Positions 1 to 9,861 of a DNA stretch of 26,926 nt are shown in pieces. The notes under the pieces are model-generated. The model did not search any database. It was given only the letters and a program-made list of their open reading frames with translations, and was not told where the DNA came from. The DNA comes from Lingula anatina. Its lineage: Eukaryota > Brachiopoda > Lingulata > Lingulida > Lingulidae. The stretch spans positions 201,923 through 228,848 of the forward strand of contig NW_019775547.1 of the NCBI RefSeq assembly GCF_001039355.2. The letters are read 5' to 3'. Position numbers and translations under genes: made by a program. How positions within the stretch are numbered: position 1 is the stretch's first letter; every line of letters begins with the position of its first letter.

Positions 1-406
1 TACACGCCATGTACGAAGGGGCGGTTCGGGAGGAGGACAAAATCCCAGCCTCTAGATTAAGGTTATCTGCACACAGTCTGGCTATCGAGACAGGCAGATG
101 GGCGAAAAAGCCACGCGAACAAAGACTCTGTGAGTGCGGCAACATACAAACGAAGAAACACGCAATACATGTATGTGATTGTATTTATACGGCTGATTGC
201 CGCAACAAATTCCCTACAATAGACTTTACAAACTTAGAAAGGGTTTTCAATGGCCCTGTTAATGACGTATGCAGATGTATAAGAATGTGTTTAACTAAAT
301 ATTAAAGAAAAACAAAAGAAAGGTCAAACCCGTATACAACAAAAGCTTTGCCCGCGCAATGTAATTCGTTTTGCTTATATGGGAATAAAATTAACTAACT
401 AACTAA
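1..406 (+). mobile_element. 3' end of a non-LTR (LINE) retrotransposon
   Basis: This stretch holds the last codons of a LINE-type ORF2, a short 3' UTR with an AATAAA-like signal near 384, and a terminal run of TAAC units (about 391-407). Short tandem repeats instead of poly(A) at the 3' end are known for several LINE clades. The element is cut by the window start, so its clade and length cannot be judged. It stops exactly at the terminal 16 bases of a DNA transposon (407-422), suggesting the LINE inserted into an older MITE copy. Confidence 0.6.
3..305 (+). CDS. C-terminal fragment of LINE ORF2 (reverse transcriptase polyprotein)
   Basis: The frame is open from the window edge to a TAA at 303-305, about 100 residues. 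It carries the block RLRLSAHSLAIETGRW followed by a Cys/His cluster (CEC, seven residues, H, four residues, C), the layout seen after the RT domain at the C-terminus of many LINE ORF2 proteins. The RT catalytic domain and endonuclease lie outside the window. An ATG at 9 is present but is unlikely to be a real start, because the frame continues upstream. This is the dead or partial end of a mobile-element gene, not a host gene. Recognition rests on the motif pattern only; the clade is not assigned. Confidence 0.55.
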   Translation, partial: HAMYEGAVREEDKIPASRLRLSAHSLAIETGRWAKKPREQRLCECGNIQTKKHAIHVCDCIYTADCRNKFPTIDFTNLERVFNGPVNDVCRCIRMCLTKY

Positions 407-422
407 CTATCGAGACGCCCCC
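407..422 (+). mobile_element. Terminal remnant of a MITE
   Basis: CTATCGAGACGCCCCC is identical to the last 16 bases of the complete palindromic MITE at 22416-22589. Everything upstream of it here is LINE tail, so only the MITE's extreme end survives in the window. Confidence 0.55.
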
Positions 423-431
423 ATTGTAGCC

Positions 432-650
432 CGTACAGATTCAGATTCTTTATTGACAAACACCTTCACATGCAAGGTACAATAAATAACAGCACAACTA
501 ACATTAAACGTTATAGAGCTAAAATACATGTAAATAAATAAATAAATATGAATCTCACTGTGATGTCTTAACAAATATGATTGGGGTATCTGCACCCTCC
601 TCCTTCTACATCTCCTACACAAAAACATGCCCCTCAGCGGAGAACCCATG
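432..650 (-). mobile_element. Probable retroelement 3' tail, minus orientation
   Basis: Read on the minus strand, this region ends with CAATAAAGAATCTGAATCTG: a polyadenylation signal followed by GAATCT units. That resembles the 3' terminus of a LINE or LINE-mobilised element. The body further right has no recognisable coding domain; an 80-codon minus frame at 407-649 looks accidental. The right boundary is a guess. Confidence 0.35.
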
Positions 651-1818
651 CAGTCTCAGCAACGATTTATATCAGTTAGGTGATGAATTCCGCATACCAT
701 CATAAGTACTGTACTGAAAGCAGTCAATGTTGTGCAAGGGAACCCGGAAGTTACTGCGTTTTTAGAATAGTTCCATTTAAATTCGTTTAAAATTACATCA
801 AGTCAAGCACGTACTGTAATTACTTCACCACTTATTTATTTTCTAGCAGTTTTGTGCTTGTTTTGGAACCTTTATGACCAGCCCCATGATTCATTTTATT
901 TGCATACTTTGAGTATATGTATATAATTTCATTCAGGAGATGGGGTGGAACCAATCAGATAATGTACAATTTCCTGTTGGGTTCTAATTGTTTTTAACAC
1001 GACTACCAGTAGTAATAAACACAAAGATTTAGATGAGGGGTGAGTTTTCTGTGCAATTGAAAGCTTTGTTTTAGTTTTAAGTTTTTAATTTTAAATAAAC
1101 AACTGATATTTGAATGCAATATGTGACGGATCCTTTCCTAAGCCTTCACTAAAATAAATTTGGAAGCTAAGTCATACAGTGTAATGTTGAAGCATTTAAT
1201 TTTATACAATACAGGTACATGAAGTAATTTAAGTACGTATATGCACATGTGCTGCGTGTGTACTCATCACTCAGTTTTATTATGTACCACATTTCATTAT
1301 CACGAATACTGAATAGTATTGAGTCACCTTGCTATACCCGAAAAACTGTTTTGAGTCATCATGTACACGGTGTATGATATTTTCCTGTTTTACATGTATT
1401 TGTCAGCAGTCCTTTATATCAGCCTCAGTAATTGGGATGTCACATGTGATGGAGAATATATATTTGTACTGTAATATTGATACTTTAGGAACTTGTACAG
1501 GTGTCACATATACTTACAGTTTGATATACTAGTAAATTGGACTTTCTTAAATTGCAAAATACCTGTACATGTATGACTAATTTTGACAGTACTTACTACA
1601 TGTATATGCCTACATGCATGTTGATTAAGAGCTACAGTTTTGAGCATTTCGAAATTTCGCAATTGTAATTTAAGTTGTTGTTCTACAGAATAAGGTATTG
1701 CATGGTCATATGCCTCCTGAGTGTGAATGATACTGTAATTTTGTGAAATTGAATCAGTGAAAACATTTGTGTAATTAATTATAAAATAGTTTTAAAATTC
1801 TGATCAATTTCGTTGCAG
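651..1818. other. Non-coding stretch upstream of the arrestin coding exons
   Basis: No gene is supported. A polypyrimidine-containing 3' splice site ends at 1818 (TTGCAG), so at least the right part is an intron within the 5' UTR of the arrestin gene. A non-coding first exon and the promoter must lie upstream, and I could not place them. The sequence is AT-rich with scattered ACATGTA-type words and no clear repeats. Confidence 0.5.
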
Positions 1819-1833
1819 TTCTAAGAGTTGAAA

Positions 1834-1951
1834 ATGGTGAAGGTCCAGTTGTTTCAGATCAACTTCAGTAATCCCAGCAAGGTGTTCCTGGCTGGACAAG
1901 TAGTCAGTGGTCAAGTGGTGCTACAGTTAAGGGAACCTACAAAACTCAATG
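1834..1951 (+). CDS. Alpha-arrestin coding exon 1
   Basis: The exon runs from 1819, with 15 nt of 5' UTR before ATG at 1834. It encodes residues 1-39 (MVKVQLFQINFSNPSKVF...), the first strands of the arrestin N domain, including the typical GQVVSGQVVL strand. It ends in phase 1 at G|GTAAGT. The intron 1952-2320 contains nothing recognisable. Confidence 0.88.
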
Positions 1952-4461
1952 GTAAGTACTGTATACTGTATATTATAAAGTTGTATACTCTGTGGGAAAT
2001 TTGTGCCCTTACTAATGTGGTGTTACCGTATTATAACATTAAGTAAATGGTTTTAACACATTCTCACATTTGAATGACTAGGAGGTCCACTACATTTTGA
2101 ATTTAATCCCATCAGTCAGTCACATATTGCTAGAAAGAAAAGGTTGTATCATTGATGAAATTATAATTTCAATATTCCGTGTGATATTTTGAATTTATTT
2201 TTAACTTGATATTATATTAACCAACAATCTTACAAACAGATATAGTATCCATTATTTACAGTGTATTGATCATTGCCCTACATGTAAAACACCAAATCAT
2301 ACTGTGAAATGTCGTTCCAGCAATAAAACTCCATTTGCAAGGCAAAGGCAAGGTCCACTGGAGAGTGACCAAAGGTTCTGGAAACAACAGGCGGACTGTC
2401 CACTACAGAGCAGAAGAGGTATACTTTGACCAGATAGTCTTACTGTATGGAAACAACCAAGGTAGATATTGCGCAACAAAGTGCCATTTATATGGTTTCC
2501 CATTTATCTCAATGATTGATATCTGGGGTAGCACTAACACTCACCAATTTAGCCAAATGCTAAAACTAACTTAAATTGGCTAAAGAAAAGGGGATTGATT
2601 TTACATGTTTTAGCCAAATTATAACCATTTTGATAACAAATTGACAAAAATGTGGTGATTTGGCTAAGTGAAAAAAATTTCTAGCGCTACCCCAGGATAT
2701 CATGATTTTTTTTTTTCTATAAGATAATCCATAGTTCCTAGGATTTCTATATAGTAATGGTTTAGTGGTAATAATCACTTACTTTGGAGCAAATTATATA
2801 TGTCAGGTCTGCCATCATTAAAATACCTATGGTCATTCAGCTCTTTCTTAAGTAATTTGTCCCAAAGAAAGTGAAAATTATCTCCAAGATGTTAGTCAAT
2901 ATGATCTGTTTGTTTTTCTGCACAGCCCAGGCAGTTACCCACCCAGGAGGGCGCCATGAGTACCCCTTTCACTTCCAGATGAGAGCCAATCTGCCATCTT
3001 CTTTCGAGGGAGAGCATGGCTATGTGCGGTATTTTTGTAAAGCCTTCATGGATAGACCGTGGAAATACAACCACGAGTCCAAGCATGCATTTACAGTGAT
3101 CAACACTCTGGATTTAAATAATGAACCTGCCTTGATGGTACGTATTGGGAGACATATACTGACATTGTAACTGGACATTGGAATATGTTTTGTGTTCCAC
3201 GTGACTTAGGCTCATTCCCATCGACACTAACTCAACCATATATAACTAATCAATCATCAGACAGACAGATAGGGGCCAGAACTTTCCCAGAACCTGGAAT
3301 ATTATTGGCATCAACATCATATGACAGACTTATTAAAATGCTTTCACAAATTTCAAGCAGGGGCATAATTTTTTAATGCATGTAATATCATTTCAGAATC
3401 CCATTCAGGGTAGTCAGTCATCAGAAGTGAGCTGTTTGTGTTGTGCTTCGGGAAATGTATCAGCGAGCATGAAAGTTGAAAGGCAGGGTTATGCACCTGG
3501 AGAAGAGATCAGAATCTGGGGCGAAGTGAGAAACAATAGTAATTCAAGTGTACAAAGAGTTGAGGCTACGCTGACCCAGGTAAGTGAGATGTCCAAGGTG
3601 AATGTCAGTGGTTATGGTACAGGCCCAAAGCCAGCAATTTCAAAAGGGGGGTTCTTTTTCTGAAAAAGTGGACCTTTTCCCGTAAAAACTTAATGTACCT
3701 AGATCAAATTTTACCCAGAGTGGACCTTTACCCAGCAAAAGGGGCAGTTCTTTCGAACCCCCTGAACACCCCCTGGCTACGGGTCTGTGGTAGGTGAGAG
3801 TGTGGCCAGCTTGTGTGGGTCACTCCTTCCTTTGGGAGATTTGTAGGTACTCCCTGTACTGATCATGACTGAAAGAAAGAAAGTCGGTGATCAATTGTGA
3901 TTATTTTAAAACTGAATTAATTAAAAACTTATAATATAAACAATAATACTTATCTTATGCTAGCATATATATCTTTTTTTGCCAAATACTACAACTGTAT
4001 ATGCATGTGTAATTTAAATATTAAAAATGTGTTTAAAAAAAGACAGAAATGTCTGATTAGATTTAACTGATACTTACTGAATGTATGAAGAATGAGATAT
4101 TTTACTGAAACAGAAAAATGCCAGAATGCCCATAAATGAATTGTAGAAAGATTCTCCATATCATTCTAATAAATGTAATTTACCTGTTTGTCGTCAAATT
4201 AACTAATTACTAATAATATGTAAATTCTAATATTGCTTATCTTTTCAGCATGTGACATTCTACGGTAAGTCAGATTCCATGTTTTCCTCTGGGCGGTTTA
4301 AAGAAAAGGAGGTGAAGCAAGTCGTGGCATCACATACAAAAGGACTGATCCCTGAACAGAATGTACAGGTATGGGATGGTGTCTGCATGAGAATTCCATC
4401 TGTGCCTCCATCGAGACTTCAGGGCTGCAATATCATCAACATCACATACCGGATCTGTGTA

Positions 4462-4504
<43 letters not shown>

Positions 4505-5943
4505 CCCAAATCGGCTAGGTATTCAGAAAAATGAATGTTAACAGTTACCAGTGCTATTTGACATGTATGGTGGATGGGGTGTTTATGTTCTGATGTTTTA
4601 CTTGTATGAAAAGATTTTCTGAAATTTACTTATTTGCCTCCCTCCCCCCCCCCCCCCCCAAAAAAAAAAAAGAGGGAGATTTACTCAAATTCTCTTAAAT
4701 GCTTGCAAAACTTTTTAGAATTTTTAAATGTCACTTAAACCATTTGTTTCAGACAATTGCCTGTTATTTTATGTCAAAAGATGAGAGAGTACTTGTAAAT
4801 TATTAGTGATAGCATTCTGGTTTTGATTGCATGTTGTGAAAATATGTTGCTTTCAATATGCTGGTTTGATAAAGTTTCAAATTTTTATCATTATAGTTTT
4901 ATTATATTGTTCTTGTATAGCTGGTATACACCCTTCACAATATTACTTGTGGCAAAGTGTTGATTGGTACCATAAAAAGTATTTAGTGTACATTGTTTTT
5001 ATTCACAGGTAAGGGTTGATGTGCCGTATGGCACTGACATCAAAATTGGGTCAGAGATTGTGGTTGGAACTGTTCCATTCCGTGCTCCCCCACCACCAGC
5101 ATCAACATTGCCTCCTAGCTACACCCTGGCTCTCAATGCTCCACAGCCAGTTCCAAGTGCTCCTCCCATTACAACACAGCCAGGGGCCATAGCAAGTGCT
5201 CCGCCATTCTCAGGGTATGATGAAGGTGAGTATACTAAAAGAAATTAACATTAAATTTCTGTTTTTTTGTATCCTACAATAAATAGACTGGGATACTTTT
5301 TGTACCACGGTTTGAGAAAATGCACATTTCAGTAACATTTTTACCATTCTTATTGATTTAATGAAGATGATAGATATTTAGTCTTCAGTGTAAGATCCAG
5401 GATAATTTTAAAAGATATATATAAAAAAGAGCATCCCCAACTTTCTTTACATAAATTATAATGTTTACAACTAAAGTCATGCAAGCTTTTTAAAATGGGA
5501 GTCAAGTAGAAGAGTGTTTCCAAACTCCTGAAGGCATGTAATAAGATGAACAATTTCTTAAACCGTATATTATCATATTTTATCCTCAATTGTATTATAT
5601 TGTATTGAAATTTTTCTGTAATATGTTGCACCTTATCAATGCAGCAATGCTGTATTTATTACAATAAACTAACTTGATATTTATCTAGTTAATTTATTTG
5701 ATTACAGCTCCTCCACCATCTTACGAAGAGTGCGTGTTTGGCCGTGTCCATATAAAAGATGACCAAGACACTGACCACACCACTGGGCAGTTTGAGTTTG
5801 CCCCAGTGTACCCCACTTTCCGTAGTGTGTATAATAACGGCGCATCTACCTCTGCACAACCTTATGAACCACCCCCTGCGCCTCCCTCTGCGCCACCTGA
5901 AGCCCCCTCTGCACCACCACCACCTGATGATAATTGCATCTGA
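1834..5943 (+). CDS. Alpha-arrestin (arrestin domain-containing protein), seven coding exons
   Basis: Joining 1834-1951, 2321-2461, 2926-3137, 3397-3579, 4249-4458, 5009-5225 and 5708-5943 gives 1317 nt, 438 residues plus TGA. All introns are GT-AG and phases agree. Residues about 5-150 form the arrestin N domain (FEGEHGYVRY near its end) and about 160-312 the arrestin C domain (GYAPGEEI, EVKQVVA, WDG, EIVVGTVP). The tail is proline-rich and disordered, with PPxY motifs at 323-326 and 363-366 and PSAP motifs at 337-340, 420-423 and 427-430. Known alpha-arrestins are membrane adaptors that recruit NEDD4-family ubiquitin ligases through PPxY; PSAP binds the ESCRT-I protein TSG101, which in human ARRDC1 drives microvesicle budding. 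The core reads more like ARRDC2/3/4, the tail like ARRDC1, so no orthologue symbol is assigned. The start is the first ATG after the 3' splice site at 1818. Confidence 0.92.
2321..2461 (+). CDS. Alpha-arrestin coding exon 2
   Basis: 141 nt, phase 1 at both ends, between TTCCAG and GTAGAT. It encodes residues 40-86 and part of 87, with the family pattern G.G.V.W.V followed by HYRAEEVYFDQ. The intron after it (2462-2925) carries a MITE at 2524-2695. Confidence 0.9.
2524..2695. mobile_element. MITE in arrestin intron 2 (TGGGGTAGC inverted repeats)
   Basis: The left end TGGGGTAGCACTA is answered at the right by the inverse of CTGGGGTAGCGCTA, and inner arms share TTAGCCAAAT in inverse orientation. 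GATATC flanks both sides (2518-2523 and 2696-2701), a possible 6-bp target duplication, although GATATC is itself a palindrome. There is no coding capacity in 172 bp. Confidence 0.6.
2926..3137 (+). CDS. Alpha-arrestin coding exon 3
   Basis: 212 nt from TGCACAG to ATG|GTACGT, ending in phase 0. It encodes residues 87-157, including HEYPFHFQ, LPSSFEGEHGYVRY and the basic/aromatic DRPWKYNH segment, the most conserved block of alpha-arrestin N domains. Confidence 0.92.
3397..3579 (+). CDS. Alpha-arrestin coding exon 4
   Basis: 183 nt, phase 0 on both sides, bounded by TTTCAG and CAG|GTAAGT. It encodes residues 158-218: the Cys-rich inter-domain loop (CLCC at 170-173), then the opening of the arrestin C domain with RQGYAPGEEI and the strand ending in ATLTQ. 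Reading into the intron meets a stop at 3661, inside a MITE. Confidence 0.92.
3619..3788. mobile_element. MITE in arrestin intron 4 (ACAGRCCC ends)
   Basis: The left end ACAGGCCCAAAGCCAG matches the inverse of the right end (ACAGACCCGTAGCCAG) at 13 of 16 positions, and both are followed by a G-rich block and GTTC. GGT lies just outside each end (3616-3618, 3789-3791), possibly a 3-bp duplication. The superfamily is uncertain. Confidence 0.5.
4249..4458 (+). CDS. Alpha-arrestin coding exon 5
   Basis: 210 nt, phase 0, from TTTTCAG to TGT|GTAAG. It encodes residues 219-288 with KEVKQVVA, VWDG, IPSVPPS and CNIINITYRIC, all conserved positions of the arrestin C domain. The donor is followed immediately by 41 T. 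Confidence 0.92.
4464..4504. repeat. 41-base poly(T) directly after a 5' splice site
   Basis: An unbroken run of 41 T starts right after GTAAG of intron 5. It may be the poly(A) of a minus-strand retroinsertion, or slippage expansion. Length is probably unreliable in the assembly and variable between individuals. Confidence 0.95.
4644..4671. repeat. C16 A12 homopolymer pair in intron 5
   Basis: Sixteen C are followed without interruption by twelve A. No function is inferred. Confidence 0.95.
5009..5225 (+). CDS. Alpha-arrestin coding exon 6
   Basis: 217 nt, from ATTCACAG to G|GTGAGT, ending in phase 1. It encodes residues 289-360 and the first base of codon 361: the last strands of the C domain (EIVVGTVP), then the start of the proline-rich tail with PPSY (323-326) and PSAP (337-340). 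The acceptor AG is followed by GTAAGG, a donor look-alike inside the exon; skipping it would remove the end of the C domain. Confidence 0.9.
5708..5943 (+). CDS. Alpha-arrestin terminal coding exon 7
   Basis: 236 nt to the TGA at 5941-5943. It encodes residues 361-438: a second PPSY (363-366) in PPPSYEE, an aromatic patch (APVYPTF), and a tail of Pro/Ala/Ser repeats with two PSAP motifs (420-423, 427-430), ending in DDNCI. The split codon 361 is completed correctly from exon 6. Confidence 0.9.
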
Positions 5944-6786
5944 GCAGGTTTGAGGAAAAAAATCAGTTTAGAAGCAGACGGACAAGATTGAATCATTGAT
6001 ATGGAATTTTCTCAATGTTATTATCATGTGAGACCAAACACCAAATGAAAGTTATGTGTCTGTCAGTTGCATATAACAGTAATCAGCATCTGAATTTAGC
6101 CATAATAATATTTGATCATGTGTAATGATGATATGGCAACTGCATTGTAGCTGAAGGATAGTATGTTTATTCTGAAGTTTATTTATTATCATCATATAGG
6201 CAGTGCAAGTGTACCTGAACATTGTATACTTGTAGATTGATGATAATTGGCTTATGGTATTCCAACATCTTTATAGGTATGCCTCATTTTAAGACTGTAA
6301 TGACAACAATAACTAGATAGTCTGGCAGGGACGTCTTGGGATCAAATAGTAAATTAATTGTAAAAATCTAATACTGTTATTATAAAAAAAACTTTAGTAT
6401 GTGTAGTGCATGTATCATAAAATTTTATACTTGAATTCATTAATTAGGCAGTTGTTAGACACATGTTCACTCCATATCATATGATATGTACTACATTAAC
6501 TAAGAGCACTGATAAGTGTATCCCTATATTGACTGAAAATGATCACCGAGTTACTTAAATAATTTAGAAGTCATAATGGCACTTTAACAAAATAATTGTG
6601 AACCAGTAAATAGTATATTTGAAGAACCCCATCAGCCCAGTATGCGTATTTAAGGCATATAAGACATGTTAGACTGTTATATGCCAAAAAAATTTATCTT
6701 CAATTTCATTGCTTTTACTTTAATCATCAAACAATACCATTTCCAGAAGTGTTGACAGAATATAAATAATTATCTGCAAATATGTT

Positions 6787-7001
6787 TCCTGGTTCTTAGA
6801 GATAAGATCAATCCAACTAGATCGACCTAACTCCCTGGGGGCTCAAGCTAAATAGCTGTCAGCCGAGCGGGCACGAAAGTTAATTACCCCCTTACAGCTT
6901 GTAGTAGGCAGGATGGACATTTAAGCCATACATTTATCTTACAGTAATCTAGTGAGACTCTCCACGCGGATAGATCAATCTAAAATCTATGGGAATGCCC
7001 C
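6787..7001. mobile_element. MITE family 1, copy A
   Basis: Copy A shares more than 150 aligned bases with copies at 7942, 8476 and 24081, including the inner blocks CTAACTCCCTGGGGG, GCTAAATAGCTGTCAGCC and TTACCCCCTTACAGCTT. The right end AAATCTATGGGAATG is intact; the left terminus is decayed and no convincing target duplication remains. Confidence 0.75.
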
Positions 7002-7221
7002 CTTAGTTTCTTATTTGAGCAGTAAAGATAGAAATTCTTAGAAATCAAAAACAGCTTCATTAAAAAATTTCCTGCAGTTTTGGATAGTTTATACCTCAGC
7101 GGTTATGGATATTTGCTTACTTATTTATTGCAGTATAAAGGTATAATACACATTGTATGCCTTATAAATAGTTGTAGCAGGAATATGGAGCAGAAGAGTG
7201 TTTGTACTGTATAGTATAAAC

Positions 7222-7223
<2 letters not shown>

Positions 7224-7274
<51 letters not shown>
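7224..7274. repeat. (AT)n microsatellite
   Basis: About 51 bp of pure AT dinucleotide repeats within the presumed 3' UTR or flank of the arrestin gene. Confidence 0.97.
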
Positions 7275-7277
<3 letters not shown>

Positions 7278-7456
7278 TAATCTATAATGCAAAAAAAAAA
7301 GAAGGAAAAAAGGATCAGTTGGTTGTTGTGAATGAAAAACGTATTCCCTTGATGTGAAAATCAAATGGTATCTCAGGCTTTTTAAATGTTGCTTCATTCC
7401 ATTTTAGGTTTGAGAATTGTAATAGAGTGGTTTGGTGTTGCAGAAAAAAAAAACTG

Positions 7457-7645
7457 CCATAGAGCACATTCAGAAGAGCGTACTAACAGTTCTGCAGATC
7501 AAATATGGTGACAAATTTAACAGCTTGCTGCTTAATCCACTAAATAGATTTCCCACGGGGATTATGCAACAAGCATTCAAGTGGTTTATTGGCCATATTT
7601 GATCTGCAGATCTGTAAGTTCGCTGTTCTGAATATGCTCATATAG
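7457..7645. mobile_element. MITE family 2 with inverted repeats of about 50 bp
   Basis: The left arm (AGAGCACATTCAGAAGAGCG ... TCTGCAGATCAAATATGG) is mirrored by the right arm (inverse of CCATATTTGATCTGCAGATC ... TTCTGAATATGCTCATATA). About 85 bp of unrelated sequence separates the arms. There is no ORF. The left-arm words AGAGCRCATTCAGA and CTGCAGA recur near 23677-23706. Confidence 0.7.
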
Positions 7646-7941
7646 TCTTTTGACTAGGATATCTGTTGACTTGAGTTGCAGCAAGGATGTGCAGCATCAG
7701 TTGGACAAATCTGCATTTGTTTATTTTATCATGTTTCCTGTACTATATATGATTTATACATGATGCATATTATTTTGATGTCTTTGCCAGATTTGTTGAT
7801 ATTTTTGGATGTGATGAAAGGATTTAAATGTGTACAGCTTTTATAACTATAGTTCAATTTTTCAATAAATCTTGATCTAGTCCTATTTACAAAAGGAAGC
7901 CCATTGTCTTCCTTGCTTCCTAGTGACAGATAGAAGCTATG

Positions 7942-8154
7942 ACCCCATTTCCAGAGATTAGATCAATCTACTTTAGATCAATCTAACTCCTTGGGGGTTC
8001 ACGCTAAATAGCTGTCAGCCGGGCGGACACGAAAGTTGATTACCCCCTTACAGCTTGTACTAGGCAGGACAGACATTTAAGCTGGATTATCTGACAGTTA
8101 TCTAGTGAGACTCCCTGCGGGGATAGATCGATCTAAAAGCTCTGGGAATACAGC
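7942..8154. mobile_element. MITE family 1, copy B
   Basis: 213 bp with inverted ends (ACCCCATTTCCAGAGATTAG at the left; TCTGGGAATACAGC at the right). CTATG lies on both sides (7937-7941 and 8155-8159), a perfect 5-bp target duplication. The subterminal repeats are rich in AGATCGATCTA words, in inverse orientation at the two ends. Confidence 0.85.
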
Positions 8155-8475
8155 CTATGTGAATGGTAGGGGATTGCTGCATAACAATGCTGCATTGATA
8201 TACATGTATCTGTAGATAGTTGACAAGAACATTGATAAATGCACTTGCTTGCCTGATTGTGTGTGGATTTTTGAAGTTCACTTTGTAAATGCTAACTACA
8301 TATTGACATTTTGTCAAATTGAATTTTTGTGTCTGCTCAGGCCTATAGACTCAAACATAATATTTTTCAAATAAGTAAGACAGGTGTGATAAATATATTT
8401 TGACAATCAGCAGGCATCCACAAATGAGTGTACAAACATCATCCCTGTTCCCATCAGATTCAACTTAAATCAAAG

Positions 8476-8694
8476 GGTGCATTCCCAGAGATTTAGATCG
8501 ATCCAGAGATTGAGATTTAGATCAACCTAACTCCCTGGGGGTTCACGCTAAATTGCAGTCAGCTGAGCACGCACCATAGTTTATTACCCCCTTACAGCTT
8601 TTAGTAGGACAGACGCTTAAGCTGGCTAAGCTGACAGTAATCTAGTGAGACTCCCCACAGGGATAGATCAATCTAAAATCTATGGGAATGGGGT
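8476..8694. mobile_element. MITE family 1, copy C
   Basis: 219 bp. The left end GGTGCATTCCCAGAGATTTA matches the inverse of the right end, ACCCCATTCCCATAGATTTT. CAAAG flanks it exactly on both sides (8471-8475 and 8695-8699), a 5-bp target duplication. Internally it follows copies A, B and D. Confidence 0.85.
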
Positions 8695-8699
8695 CAAAG

Positions 8700-9427
8700 T
8701 TTCTGCTGGGTTGGGAGGTTATGTAACATAGAGGAATCGCAAAGGTTCTAAACCTCAGATTTTTTAAATCCAGATTTTGTCATTCATGATATGATACATG
8801 TGTGTGTATTCATTGACTGGCCTCCCAGATGCACATCTTTTCATGCTGTAAGATCAGTTGCACATCATGGTATCACAAGGCCTGTCACATCTATATTTTT
8901 ACCTACTCTCTCTCTATATACTAATATGTATTAATGTGATATTTTAATCAGCTTTCATTATGTAACATTTATCTAAGAGAGTCTTCATGTTGGAGTGAAA
9001 GCATTTTCTCCAGGATTTACCAGAGAAACAGCCCTTTCAAGCCTTTGAAATTTAACAAGATGAGATCAGTGCTTATGTGTGTAACACATGCTATTTGTAT
9101 TTTGTGTGAAATGATAAAATTTTACAAATATTATTGGCAGCTTTTGTGGGCTTATGTGCAGAATTATGTATAGACTTGAATTAGCTCATGTTTAAAACAC
9201 TATTACCAGTGCAAAACAAAGTAAAGGAATGTTTTTTTTTTCCAAAACAGAATGGCAGATTTAACTTCATTCACTCCAAATAATAGGTAAGAATCATTCT
9301 AAGGCAGGCAGAAGTGCTGCAAAATTTGTCTTTGTGTTCATAGCTTTTCAAGATTCTTTGGAAGTGGGGATGGAAATGGAGGTGTCATACACCTACTTCA
9401 TCATTTGTGTATTACAGGTACAGTGCA
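8700..9427. other. Non-coding stretch left of the retroelement
   Basis: I see no gene. There are AT-rich sequence, a T10 run at 9232-9241 and short CT tracts. It ends in CATATATA, the alternating purine-pyrimidine site used by the retroelement. Confidence 0.6.
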
Positions 9428-9433
9428 TATATA

Positions 9434-9861
9434 TCAGAGTTGAACTTCAGTATCAGTGGAAGAATGAGGGATCAGCAATAACCAACAACAAGATTTTCTG
9501 TTGCCACCGACTTTATTCTATCTCTCTCCCTGTCCCTCTGTCCCTCTGTGAGGATGCAGGGGATTATATACACAAATATCAAAGACATTCCTATGATCAA
9601 AGAGATACATTTAAGATAACTGTAAGGGCGACAACATGTCCCTTCAACTTGTGCCCAGCCAGTGTAATGGACCTGTATTTCAAGTTAAATGCTAAATATT
9701 TGTCATGGCAGGTCATTTCTGACCCTGCCCTGTAATTATCAAAATGATGCTGGAGATGTGTGTGGTAGGTCATCTCTGACTCTGTGTGCCACGGCAGGTC
9801 CTTTCTGACCCTGCCCTGTAATTACCAAAATTCACCAAAAATCACTAAATTTAACATGAAA
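9434..9861 (-). repeat. 3' LTR of the retroelement
   Basis: 428 bp, matching 20957-21384 base for base as far as I can read. In element orientation it carries a TATA box (TATATAA, plus 9564-9570), then a polyadenylation signal (AATAAA, plus 9512-9517) about 50 nt later, so U3-R-U5 can be recognised. U3 has a repeated hairpin unit, GGCAGGTCATTTCTGACC and variants, at 9708, 9765 and 9794. A moderately purine-rich stretch (CCAGGAAGATG on the minus strand, plus 9862-9872) just upstream is the likely polypurine tract. Confidence 0.93.

Larger units (their letters stand above)
5944..7880 (+). other. Presumed 3' UTR and downstream region of the arrestin gene
   Basis: There is no further splice-consistent coding exon after the TGA. 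The first well-formed AATAAA on the plus strand that I see is at 7864-7869 (TTCAATAAATCTTG), so a 3' UTR of about 1.9 kb is possible. It would include a MITE (6787-7001), an (AT)n tract (7224-7274) and another MITE (7457-7645). The real cleavage site could be earlier with a variant signal. Confidence 0.4.

Noticed and set aside
407-649. Minus-strand frame of 80 codons
   Set aside because: Low-complexity sequence overlapping a repeat tail, with no domain.
6780-8700. CRISPR-like spaced repeats
   Set aside because: The repeated units are about 215-bp transposons with inverted ends and target duplications in a eukaryotic genome.
9334-9735. Plus-strand open frame of 133 codons across the LTR
   Set aside because: It lies wholly in LTR and flank sequence, repeats in the other LTR, and has no domain.
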